64,000 bases of DNA from Stanieria cyanosphaera PCC 7437 (GTDB lineage: Bacteria > Cyanobacteriota > Cyanobacteriia > Cyanobacteriales > Xenococcaceae), in contig NC_019748.1 in assembly GCF_000317575.1 (NCBI RefSeq), forward strand, positions 248,001-312,000, read 5' to 3'. The translations under genes were made by a program, and so were the position numbers. Of the stretch, positions 35,867 through 43,850 are shown piece after piece. The notes beneath the pieces were generated by a model. The model was not told the origin of the DNA, did not search any database, and worked only from the letters and a program-made list of their open reading frames with translations. Numbering within the stretch: position 1 is the stretch's first letter; every line of letters starts with the position of its first letter.

Positions 35867-37214
35867 GCGTGGGCTTGTATCTGAACTCCACCTCAATTCA
35901 GAATATCTATCTAGACGTTCTGCTTTGGCTTCAACATTCGATACATCTGGGCATACTGACAAAATGCCCGTTCTCTCCCAATCTTGTCGAAAAAGAAGCG
36001 TTCTTAAGGCAATATTTCTGGATGCTGCTAAATCTGCATGAAGTTCAAAATTGCAAGCTTCACAATGGAAAATTAAGCCTTTATTTGGTCTATTATTGTC
36101 ACTCACATGACCACATTTTGGACACATTTTACTAGTATAATTAGCATCAACTTTAATAGCTAAACTTTTTACAAATACCGCTTTATAATCTAAGAAAAAA
36201 TGTAATTCGGCAAATGACCATTTGGCTTGTTTTCTCTGAGCTTTTTTTGGTTTTTTAGATGCTTTTTTACCTTTTCTCTTTGGAGAAGTTCTTTCTCTTA
36301 TATGTGTCAAATCCTCTAGCCCAAATAGAGTATTCGGCTTGATTATTTGCTTGCTAATTTTGTGATTGGTATCAGCAGTAAACCGTCTTTCTCGTCCAGA
36401 TAGTGCTACTAATCTACGTGTGGCTGAACGAGTGCCTTTCTGCTGTAAAGTTTTTCTAGCTCTTTGATATTTATTTGCTTTGTGTATTATCTCCTTACCA
36501 GAAAAGAATTGTGATTTATTGTTTAAATCAGTAGTAACTGCCAAAAATCTTCTACCAACATCAACACCAACAGTTTGTTTTAAATCAGTAGGCTTTAATT
36601 CAGGTAGTTCAATTTGCAAACTAACTAATAAATAATAAGTTTTAGTTGGCTTTGAGTAATAGATTTTAGCTCCTTTAATACGTGAACCTTTTTTGATTAG
36701 TTCTAGATGCTTGTTGTACCCAGAATAGTTAACAATAATTCGTCCTTTAAGTGTAATCAGACTTACTTGTTGATTATTCTTAAAAGTAAAATCTCGTAAA
36801 TAATTTAAGTTACAAGTTCTAGAAACATATTTAGGTGCTTGATCGAGTCCTTTAAATTTCTTTTTAGTTTTTCCTTTTTTAATAGCTTCTTGATTTTGTT
36901 TAAGCTTAGTTAATAATCCCTTATAAGTTGCTCCAACCTGTCTAGGGACATTACAAGCCATTTGGGAAGGAAGAGAAAACTTAGAACGTAAATCCAGATA
37001 GACTAATTTTTGAATTTTAGTTCCATTAGCTGATTTTCCATTCTCAAAATTGCGTTGAGAAGTATAGTTCAAAGCATCACGATAAGCAAGAGAAACTTCA
37101 CGAAGCAAAAGTGTTTGCTCGGTATTGGTATGAAGTTTCAGCTTGGCAGTGATAATTTGGTGCATACTTTAGTTTTCACGACAATTTCAAATCCAAAAAT
37201 ATCGTGAATAATGG
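35836..37214 (-). mobile_element. IS200/IS605-superfamily element with tnpB only
   Basis: The element is oriented on the minus strand. The right end finishes with TTGAC (complement at 35836-35840), after a hairpin formed by the CCCACGCTT / GAAGCGATGGG arms (about 35845-35870); another stem, GAATT-GAGGTG-GAGTTC, lies just inside. At the left end TTGAA (complement at 37215-37219) fits the expected target motif, followed by a subterminal hairpin TTCACGATAT / ATTGTCGTGAA. TTGAT-like left and TTGAC right motifs are known for ISDra2. No tnpA is present, so it would need help to move. Boundaries are inferred from these motifs and from reconstruction of cpcF. Confidence 0.75.
35837..37165 (-). CDS. 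tnpB: RNA-guided nuclease TnpB of IS605 type
   Basis: The 442-residue protein has a complete RuvC site: Asp202 in TVGVDVGRRFL, Glu284 in LFGLEDLTHIR and Asp378 in ELHADLAASRNI. Its zinc ribbon is intact (CPKC at 348-351, CEAC at 368-371). TnpB cuts DNA next to a short target motif, guided by an RNA made from the 3' end of its own gene and the flanking DNA. The guide would therefore start at 35835 and read into the cpcF 3' end. The last 50 or so residues after the third Asp overlap the guide-RNA region. Lysine-rich segments at 95-106 and 296-315 fit nucleic-acid binding. Confidence 0.92.
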   Translation of the reverse strand: MHQIITAKLKLHTNTEQTLLLREVSLAYRDALNYTSQRNFENGKSANGTKIQKLVYLDLRSKFSLPSQMACNVPRQVGATYKGLLTKLKQNQEAIKKGKTKKKFKGLDQAPKYVSRTCNLNYLRDFTFKNNQQVSLITLKGRIIVNYSGYNKHLELIKKGSRIKGAKIYYSKPTKTYYLLVSLQIELPELKPTDLKQTVGVDVGRRFLAVTTDLNNKSQFFSGKEIIHKANKYQRARKTLQQKGTRSATRRLVALSGRERRFTADTNHKISKQIIKPNTLFGLEDLTHIRERTSPKRKGKKASKKPKKAQRKQAKWSFAELHFFLDYKAVFVKSLAIKVDANYTSKMCPKCGHVSDNNRPNKGLIFHCEACNFELHADLAASRNIALRTLLFRQDWERTGILSVCPDVSNVEAKAERLDRYSELRWSSDTSPRLLVREAMGS

Positions 37215-37262
37215 TTCAAAGTTAAGACCTAACTCGTAATTCCTGAGGGGCTGTCCGACCTC

Positions 37263-38553
37263 TTACAAGGGTAGGTTTTTTACAATCTACGAAGAATCAG
37301 AAAAAGCCAAATCGCTGAAGTGATTGAAAGAGAAAGGAAGCAAACGACCAAGAGCGACAGACTGACCATTGAGCAGTCGCGCTACTATAGTTAACAAACC
37401 ATTAAGAAAACAAGAGATTTGACGAGTAGGAGTGGGTTCAAAAGCTAAAGAGCGATCGCCAATTAATTCATCCTTAGAGGAAATTTCCTGTTCTCCACCC
37501 AGAGTAACCATCCACAGCATAGCCACTGCCATTGCTAACCAATGACGTTCGGCTCTCTCGGCTTTCAAAAGACGAGTTTTATGCCATTGCCAACCATCAC
37601 TTTTGACATCTCTATAGGAACATTCAATCCAAGAGCGAAATCCATACCAACCAATATCAGCATCAGTTGATTTTAAATCCGTGAGAATTAACCAAGGGTC
37701 AGTATAACCCTCATCCCATCGAGCTAGAAGAGTACAATCAATCTGATTGCTTTTAAAGCAAGTCACTCGTCCAGACCAACTCTCGCCAGCATCAGTTACA
37801 ACTGTTGATAGAGAATACCATAAAGATGAATTTTGTCGTCGATATTGACCTTGGTGATTAATTCGTAAAAACGGATGCCAACCTAATTTCACAATCTGTT
37901 CGTATAGCCAAGGAGCATACAATCCTCTATCAGCACTAACGATTACCTTCCAATCTGTCGGCACAACATTGTTGAGAGATTGAAACAGTTCTTTCCAGTA
38001 CGGTTTCCAACTACCTTTGTCTGTCCCTTTAACCACTTTCCAAGCTATAGGAATGGCACTACCTCGATATAAAACATTGATTGAAAGAACTACAAAATTT
38101 TGACCGATACTGGTGGCATCTAATGCCATTGGTAACTCTTGATTACTTTGAGGTAGTAAATCGACAATCCATTTTAGTAATGAGGCAAAACAGCCTTTTA
38201 CTTCCAGAGATACTCTTTTATTCCCTGTTTTGGCTTTGGCTGTTTCTTCTTTGTACCATTCTTTCAATCTTTGGCGTACCGTATTGTCTTTCTCCTGATT
38301 GATTTTGGCAATTAACGTGGAAACTTTAGTCAGACTGCTTGATTGTGTCATTACCATTCCAAAACTCCAGGTTGCTAATCCAGAAACTTGAGGTAGACTC
38401 AGGTCTGGAAATTTTTGACTGACAATCTGTTTCCAATCTTTGAGATGTTGATTTAATTTCATCTCATGATAACTATACTATTTACTTCTCTTAATACTTT
38501 TACCTTATTTCTGAGCTTTTACTCCTCCCTTTGTAAAAAACCTACCCTTGTAA
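37263..38553 (-). mobile_element. Complete IS4-family insertion sequence
   Basis: A 1,291-bp element bounded by perfect 23-bp terminal inverted repeats (37263-37285 and 38531-38553; ends TTACAAGGGTAGG). Exact 13-bp target duplications GCTGTCCGACCTC lie outside both ends (37250-37262 and 38554-38566). The transposase gene is intact, and identical repeats and duplications point to a recent insertion. It has split a GC-rich palindromic array. Confidence 0.96.
37287..38462 (-). CDS. IS4-family DDE transposase
   Basis: The 391-residue transposase has the DDE triad in context: Asp115 (ALDATSIGQ), Asp178 (VSADRGLYAPWLYE) and Glu280 (RSWIECSYRDVKSDGWQW), with the Y-(2)-R-(3)-E-(6)-K-like motif of IS4 proteins represented by the last block. 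It starts 69 bp inside the right inverted repeat and ends just before the left one, as expected for an intact element. There is no frameshift or stop. Confidence 0.95.
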   Translation of the reverse strand: MKLNQHLKDWKQIVSQKFPDLSLPQVSGLATWSFGMVMTQSSSLTKVSTLIAKINQEKDNTVRQRLKEWYKEETAKAKTGNKRVSLEVKGCFASLLKWIVDLLPQSNQELPMALDATSIGQNFVVLSINVLYRGSAIPIAWKVVKGTDKGSWKPYWKELFQSLNNVVPTDWKVIVSADRGLYAPWLYEQIVKLGWHPFLRINHQGQYRRQNSSLWYSLSTVVTDAGESWSGRVTCFKSNQIDCTLLARWDEGYTDPWLILTDLKSTDADIGWYGFRSWIECSYRDVKSDGWQWHKTRLLKAERAERHWLAMAVAMLWMVTLGGEQEISSKDELIGDRSLAFEPTPTRQISCFLNGLLTIVARLLNGQSVALGRLLPFSFNHFSDLAFSDSS

Positions 38554-38716
38554 GCTGTCCGACCTCCGGTCGACGGGGCTTACAGGGACTCGAATTGAAT
38601 TCGAGTCACAGCCCCTCCCCTTCGGGAAGGCCGAAGTGAATTCGGCAGTTCATACGCCCCGTCCGCATCGCCTGACTTCGTCTAGGCGTGGGACTCCTTA
38701 CGAAAGAAAGTTGAAG
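38554..38716. repeat. GC-rich palindromic array, split by the IS4 insertion
   Basis: A chain of inverted repeats: GACCTCCGGTC, GACTCGAATT / AATTCGAGTC (38587-38607), CCTTCGGGAAGG, CCGAAGTGAATTCGG and CGCC / GGCG around 38670. GACGGGGC at 38572-38579 pairs with GCCCCGTC at 38656-38663. ACAGCCCCTC (38608-38617) pairs with GAGGGGCTGT at 37246-37255 on the far side of the IS4 element, so the structure was continuous before that insertion. It may be a non-autonomous palindromic element or the scaffold of an IS605-like RNA. Confidence 0.65.
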
Positions 38717-39367
38717 CTAATTACTTTTTTTTCTGGCAATTACGGCATAAAAAGGATCGCCACCGACTAACCCCAACATCCTTAACATTGTAGGAACAGG
38801 AGATTGACGGACAATGACTTCTGGAGAAGAAAAACCAGACACCGACTGAAAGTATTGTTTGACTAATTCTACACGACTGCTTTCTGTGCCATCTCGCCAA
38901 GCTGCGATCGCTTTTTGATAAAACATTCGATTAGAAAAACTGACGATGGTAATACCATTTGGTTTGAGAATACGGTAAATTTCGCTAAAAATGGCTTCGG
39001 GATATTGTAAATACTGTACCGAAACCGTAATTAGTACGGCATCAAAATCGGCATCAGCTAGGAGGAATTGAGGATTTTGGTTTAAATTTTGAATAAAATA
39101 ATGATTTAGTTGGGGATTCTTGGCTAATTCTTCTTCATTCATTCCATGACCTTCTACATGGGCAAATTCCATCTCTTCAGGAAGGTGAGATACCCAACTA
39201 CTCATTAGATCGAGGATCCGAGTTTGAGGTTGAAGTTGTTCGCGATAAAGATTAGTTAATTGATCGATAAATCCTTCGTCAACATGAGTCACAAAACGAG
39301 GAAAGGCATAAAAATCGCGATCGCTAGTTTCATCTAATTTAGTTCTTTGTTCTGGTCGCAGCAGCAT
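38717..39367 (-). CDS. Class I SAM-dependent methyltransferase, unknown substrate
   Basis: The 216-residue protein resembles methyltransferase domain type 11: the motif I region is weak (TRILDLMSSWVSHLPE, with no GxGxG), but ADFDAVLITVSVQYLQYPEAI and EIYRILKPNGITIVSFSNRMF are characteristic motifs. The substrate is unknown. The atypical motif I is shared by a group of cyanobacterial and plant-plastid proteins, from memory. It is a single gene on the minus strand, immediately beside the palindromic array. The ATG at 39367 is the likely start. Confidence 0.75.
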   Translation of the reverse strand: MLLRPEQRTKLDETSDRDFYAFPRFVTHVDEGFIDQLTNLYREQLQPQTRILDLMSSWVSHLPEEMEFAHVEGHGMNEEELAKNPQLNHYFIQNLNQNPQFLLADADFDAVLITVSVQYLQYPEAIFSEIYRILKPNGITIVSFSNRMFYQKAIAAWRDGTESSRVELVKQYFQSVSGFSSPEVIVRQSPVPTMLRMLGLVGGDPFYAVIARKKSN

Positions 39368-39574
39368 ATCATCTTAGTAGTTATAGTTTCTCTAGAAAAT
39401 ATATTACAAAATATTAAGTATTCAATGCTGGTGAGTTATCCAGAAGAATAACTATTCAAAAAGGCAGAAGTTGTAGAGATGCGAAGTTTTACGTCTGTGC
39501 AAAAGCTTTATTCTGAATGCAAGCGAATAGATTCAAATTTAGAGTTTTTGATTTTAAAAATGCGAGTGGGAATT

Positions 39575-40025
39575 CCCTTATGCCTTTAGGCTAGGGGATG
39601 AAAACGAGCGCAACAACTTTACGGTTTAGACACAAAATTTTCATATAAAACGGGTTTTTGTCGTTATATAATAAACTTGGTCGTAAGGCATGAGCCTGAA
39701 TTGAACCTTCGTATTGGGATTCGCCCAACGTGATTGACACGAACGAATACGCCTTAGTTGCGTGGTGAACAGTGCAAACTCAGGGAAACGTAATGAAATT
39801 GAATAAACTCGATTCATAGTACCCAAGGACTTTGGGGGAAAGAAATTGCCTGTCAAACAAAGGACACGTCGTCTGAGGTTTCCTCAGACGCTCGTGATGT
39901 CCGCGTTGTACTGTCGGGGAGTAAGTCAAGAGGCTGCTCTAGATAAGTGGCTTAGGGCAGGAAAGCCCAATCGTGAGTTTGGGAAGCTCGTATGGCTTTA
40001 GCCTACGAGAGTAGTCACGTTGATT
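39575..40025 (+). ncRNA. Candidate orphan omega-RNA / HEARO-like structured element
   Basis: A gene-free stretch with dense folding on the plus strand. A left part near 39590-39605 (GCC-TTTA-GGC followed by GGGATGAAAACGAG) resembles the subterminal hairpin plus GATGAAAA of the IS605 element at 56690. A TATAAT box (about 39668) precedes nested stems: TAAGGC / GCCTTA enclosing CGTATT / AATACG and TTGGG-ATTCG-CCCAA; a long hairpin with GTCTGAGG-TTT-CCTCAGAC; CTGCTCTA / TAGGGCAG; CCCAA / TTGGG; and the terminal CTCGTATGGC-TTTA-GCCTACGAG followed by AGTAGTCAC. This layout fits guide-RNA scaffolds of IscB/TnpB elements without their nuclease gene. The class name is inferred from memory of such RNAs. 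Confidence 0.55.
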
Positions 40026-40062
40026 GTGACAACAGACTAATATTAGCTTAAAATCTATTTTG

Positions 40063-41088
40063 TTAGATGACAAAAGTTTCTATGCGATCGCAATTAGGTA
40101 AAGATGCTTTAATACTGAAAAATTCTCCTTCTTTGCCACTAAAACGAAATTCAATTGTTTCAGTCTGATCAGCTTGCACTTGCATAATCGGAATTTCCTG
40201 TTCGTTCAATACTAACGCTTCTAGTCCTTGAGGAAGATAAGTATGCTGATTGACAGGATAAATTTTTACAGAAATATCTTTTTCTTCGTTTGAAAGAGAA
40301 CTAATATTTAAAATTAAAGCAAGAGAAAGTTTTTGCACTCCGTTATTGCTATTGGGCAATGGACTCAACTCTAAAATTTTAAAACGACTAACTCCCGATA
40401 AAAGAGGTTCTTTTGGTGGTTGGAGTTGATCGATACTTCTAAATGCCATAACTTTTGTTGGTATTAATAACTCTTCCAACGGTTGCCAACCAGTTTCCAA
40501 TCTTCCTTCTAACCATTTACCCAAATTAATTGGTTGATTTGTTTCAGTTTTAGGCTTCGCTACTATAGTTGAAGAAGATAATTTAGATAGCGTTCCTGAA
40601 TGATTAACTCGTCTAAGTTGGCTCAAATGGTATGGTAGACAATCAATAGATTTTAATTGATTGAGAGTTATTCTATTATTTTGAACTTCAGTTACAAATC
40701 CTAGTAAAGTAGCCTGTCTAAGAGATTCGTGAAATTGTATGATAATGTAACCGCTTCTGTCGGAACTAACTTCAGCCGGAATTTCTACCCATTGCTGATT
40801 TGGTAAGACAAAACGGCACTCTATCTTACCATAATTAACTAAATCTAAATCAGCTATATTCATTAAACTTTGGAGCAAAGGATTCCAACTATCGCTGGTT
40901 TCTAAACTAGTTTCCCAGCCCAAATAATTTAAATAGTTGTGTACGGCATAAACCGCCAAAGTATTTAAATAAACTTGCTTGGTTTTTTGAGAATTTGATT
41001 GATAACTACTAAACTGCTTTGCATAAGTATGAGCAGTTACAGACAAAGAAATTTGAATTTTCAACGAATCTGTCATCATCTTTAACAT
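40063..41088 (-). CDS. DUF1822-family protein
   Basis: The 341-residue soluble protein shows the DUF1822 pattern: AVHNYLNYLGWETSLE near residue 50, WVEIPAEVSSDRSGYIIIQF, LLGFV, then a middle WLEGRLETGWQPLEELL and a C-terminal half rich in beta strands. The family is confined to cyanobacteria and has no known function. It usually follows a sigma-like gene, as here (20-bp gap to the upstream regulator gene on the same strand), so the pair probably forms one functional unit, perhaps an effector or partner of that regulator. Confidence 0.85.
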   Translation of the reverse strand: MLKMMTDSLKIQISLSVTAHTYAKQFSSYQSNSQKTKQVYLNTLAVYAVHNYLNYLGWETSLETSDSWNPLLQSLMNIADLDLVNYGKIECRFVLPNQQWVEIPAEVSSDRSGYIIIQFHESLRQATLLGFVTEVQNNRITLNQLKSIDCLPYHLSQLRRVNHSGTLSKLSSSTIVAKPKTETNQPINLGKWLEGRLETGWQPLEELLIPTKVMAFRSIDQLQPPKEPLLSGVSRFKILELSPLPNSNNGVQKLSLALILNISSLSNEEKDISVKIYPVNQHTYLPQGLEALVLNEQEIPIMQVQADQTETIEFRFSGKEGEFFSIKASLPNCDRIETFVI

Positions 41089-41107
41089 TTTCTAAATCCA
41101 ATTTAAT

Positions 41108-42046
41108 TCAACTTTGAAATTCTTGTTTTAATAGAGGGGCAAGTTTTTGGCAAGAACGTTGATAAAAACGACTTAAAGTAGAAACTGTCAACTGAAAATT
41201 TTCTGCTATTTCTTCCCAACTATATCCATTAAATCTAGCTAAAGCGATCGCTCTAAAATTTGCATCGGGTCGATTTCTAATATGTATTTGGCTAAAAACT
41301 TGATTAACATCTTCTTCAATGTATCTATAAAGCAATTCGGATAATAATGGTGTTATTTCTGGCTGATTAATAGTTTCTAAATCTTTTAAATTTGGTAATT
41401 CTATACTTTGAGAATCATTAAATTTACGACGACATTCAATAATCGCTTTTTCTAAACGAAAATTGACCCAATTCATAAATTTGCCTTTGCCTCTTTCTGG
41501 GTCATAAAGCTCTATATGTAAACAAACGTACGTAAAAGTAATAACTACTGCCTCTTCATAAAGTAATTGATAAAATTTGGGAGCAAAAGTTTCTTGATAA
41601 GGTCGGCATAATTTACCTGATAACTGAATTGCCCTAATTAGTTCAGTTAAAGCATAACTTCTTAACTCGCTTTGAGGAGGAGCTTTTTGAGCTTCTAACC
41701 CTAATTGTTTAAGTCTTTCATCAGTTAAAATTGCTTTAAATGTTTGTTTTTGTAAGTTATTTTTCCAGTTACTAACATTAATTTTATCTAATTTTCCTTG
41801 CCATCCGTCTTGAGTTATACTTTGAAAAATCTGCTGTTTAGCTTGGTCATAAATTTCTTGATAGATACCCCATATATTTCCATTAAACTGCCGACAAATA
41901 GGACGAGAACGCAAAATTAATTCGACTATTCTAGCAATTAATAATTGCTGTTGAGAGAATAGTTTCTTTGAATTTTGTAATTCAAACAGAAGTTGTTTAA
42001 GTAGCTCGTCACTACTAGAAAATTGATCACTCTCAAAACTTATCAT
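41108..42046 (-). CDS. Sigma-70-like regulator (cyanobacterial ECF-type)
   Basis: The 312-residue protein has a long unique N-terminus, a possible region 2 around residues 155-215 (YQLLYEEAVVITFTYVCLHI, then FMNWVNFRLEKAI) and a clear region 4 HTH near the C-terminus (ARFNGYSWEEIAENFQLTVS, then TLSRFYQRSCQKL). It most likely directs RNA polymerase to a small regulon. Such atypical sigma-like proteins are usually encoded next to DUF1822 genes in cyanobacteria. It is divergent from tldD; the 177-bp gap should hold both promoters. Confidence 0.75.
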   Translation of the reverse strand: MISFESDQFSSSDELLKQLLFELQNSKKLFSQQQLLIARIVELILRSRPICRQFNGNIWGIYQEIYDQAKQQIFQSITQDGWQGKLDKINVSNWKNNLQKQTFKAILTDERLKQLGLEAQKAPPQSELRSYALTELIRAIQLSGKLCRPYQETFAPKFYQLLYEEAVVITFTYVCLHIELYDPERGKGKFMNWVNFRLEKAIIECRRKFNDSQSIELPNLKDLETINQPEITPLLSELLYRYIEEDVNQVFSQIHIRNRPDANFRAIALARFNGYSWEEIAENFQLTVSTLSRFYQRSCQKLAPLLKQEFQS

Positions 42047-42223
42047 TTGAGAAAACTTTGCCCACCTTTAAAAAATTGATTAGCTAAATCAGAAACACTT
42101 CTTATTTTTCACTCTGCTGAACTGAGGCAAATTTATGCTTTTTTTACAAAATTTTACAATTAGGCAGTAAATGAGAAATTGCTACCATAAAAAAAATGAA
42201 TCAATAACTAACTAAAGTCTGAA

Positions 42224-43711
42224 ATGGTACAAACTCCTCAAAAAAAAACAACCAAAGAATTAGCAACATTAGCAATAGATTTAATTCGCCAATCTGGTTG
42301 TGAATATGGTGAGATTAGAATTTGTAGTTATCGTCATCAAAGCTTGACAGCAAGAGATCTTTCATTAAGTCATCTTGCGGACGATGTTAGTTCGGGGTTT
42401 GGAGTACGAGTTTTGTTAAATGGTTCATGGGGATTTGCTGCGTCTCCTCGTCAAAATCCTGAAGAAATTACGAGAATTGTTGATTTAGCTGTAGAAATTG
42501 CTCGTGGAAGTCGTTTAACTCAACAAGAACCAGTTCGATTAGTTCCAGTGGCAGCTTATCAAGACCAATATACCACCCCGATCGCTCTCGATCCTTTTGA
42601 GATTTCGATTGCAGAAAAAGCAGAGTTATTATTAACTATTAACGATCGCCTTTTAAAGTATAGTGAGAGTGGCATCAAAAAAGCTTATTCTTTCCTGCGT
42701 TTTACCAAAGAAGATAAAATTTTTGCCTCGACAGAGGGTTCTTTAATCGAACAAACTATTTATCGTAGTTATCCTGGTTTTGGTTGTACTGCGATCGCTG
42801 CTGGTGATGCCCAAGGGCGTAATTACGAACGTCCTCCCCTCAACATTGGTTACGAACATATAGACAAAGAAGATTTATTAAACAATATAGATCGAGTTGC
42901 CCAAGAAGCGGTCGCCAAAGTTCATGCCCCAGAATTAACTACCGATACTCGTACCACTCTGATTTTAAAACCAACTAATCTCTTTCTAACTATTCATGAA
43001 TCGGTAGGACATCCAACTGAATTAGACCGTGTTTACGGTTATGAAGCGAATTTTGCTGGAACTAGCTTTGCTACTACGGATCAATTAGGAAAGCTTCAAT
43101 ATGCTGCGCCTTGGGTCAATTTTATTGCCGACCGCACCCAACCAAACGGACGCGCTACAATGGCTTATGATGATGAAGGTGTACCTGCACAACAATGGTA
43201 CGTAGTCAAAGATGGCATTCTCAATGATTATTTAACTGACAGAGAAACTGCCTACAGATTAGGACGTGGTAGTAGTAATGGTAGTGCTTATGCAGATAAT
43301 TGGTCTAGCGTACCAATAGTGAGAATTCCCAATTTAGGCTTAGAACCAGGAAAACCAGGAGATAGTCACACTGCTACTTTAGCAGAAATGATTGCCGATA
43401 CCGAATCAGGAATTTTAATTGATGGCATTGGCAGTTATTCCATCGATCAACAACGGCGTAACTTTCAATTTGGTGGTGATGCTTTCTGGAAAATCGAACA
43501 AGGCAAAATCGTTGGGATGTTAAAAAATGTCACTTACCACAGCATGACTACTGACTTTTGGAATAGTATTGACGCGATCGCGCCAGCTTCAGAATGGCAA
43601 CAATGTGGCACTAATATGTGTGGTAAAGGCGAACCGATGCAAATTGCCCAAATGACTCATGGATGCGTTCCTGTCAGAGTCAAAGATATTCACGTCGGCA
43701 GAAGTTCTTAG
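42224..43711 (+). CDS. tldD: TldD/PmbA-family metalloprotease, TldD subunit
   Basis: The 495-residue protein carries the TldD zinc motif HESVGHPTELD (HExxxH type) near residue 259, and SGFGVRVLLNGSWGFAA in the N-terminal domain, which is shared with TldE. TldD acts with TldE to cleave unfolded or precursor peptides. The TldE gene, which is next to tldD in many cyanobacteria, is not present here. The C-terminal CGTNMCGKGEPMQIAQMTHG is conserved. Start ATG at 42224. Confidence 0.92.
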   Translation: MVQTPQKKTTKELATLAIDLIRQSGCEYGEIRICSYRHQSLTARDLSLSHLADDVSSGFGVRVLLNGSWGFAASPRQNPEEITRIVDLAVEIARGSRLTQQEPVRLVPVAAYQDQYTTPIALDPFEISIAEKAELLLTINDRLLKYSESGIKKAYSFLRFTKEDKIFASTEGSLIEQTIYRSYPGFGCTAIAAGDAQGRNYERPPLNIGYEHIDKEDLLNNIDRVAQEAVAKVHAPELTTDTRTTLILKPTNLFLTIHESVGHPTELDRVYGYEANFAGTSFATTDQLGKLQYAAPWVNFIADRTQPNGRATMAYDDEGVPAQQWYVVKDGILNDYLTDRETAYRLGRGSSNGSAYADNWSSVPIVRIPNLGLEPGKPGDSHTATLAEMIADTESGILIDGIGSYSIDQQRRNFQFGGDAFWKIEQGKIVGMLKNVTYHSMTTDFWNSIDAIAPASEWQQCGTNMCGKGEPMQIAQMTHGCVPVRVKDIHVGRSS

Positions 43712-43752
43712 ATTGTTGCTCCTTTGAGGGCTGGCTCTAATTCATAATTGAC

Positions 43753-43829
43753 AAATCTTATTTCAAAAAATAGCATATATGTAAAATAAGATTTAATATT
43801 CTCAATCTTATTTCATAGCAGTGAAATAA
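43753..43829. promoter_or_regulatory. Inverted repeats upstream of the fic gene
   Basis: AAATCTTATTT (43753-43763) faces AAATAAGATTT (43784-43794). A second palindrome, TTATTTCA-TAGCAG-TGAAATAA (43808-43829), lies 22 bp before the fic ATG and repeats the CTTATTTCA core. Three related half-sites so close to a toxin-like gene suggest an operator. Confidence 0.5.
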
Positions 43830-43850
43830 AATAACTAGCCATCTAATCTT

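Noticed and set aside
39641-39856. 71-residue minus-strand frame at 39.7 kb
   Set aside because: It lies within the densely folded plus-strand element; base pairing of the RNA explains the open frame better than a protein.
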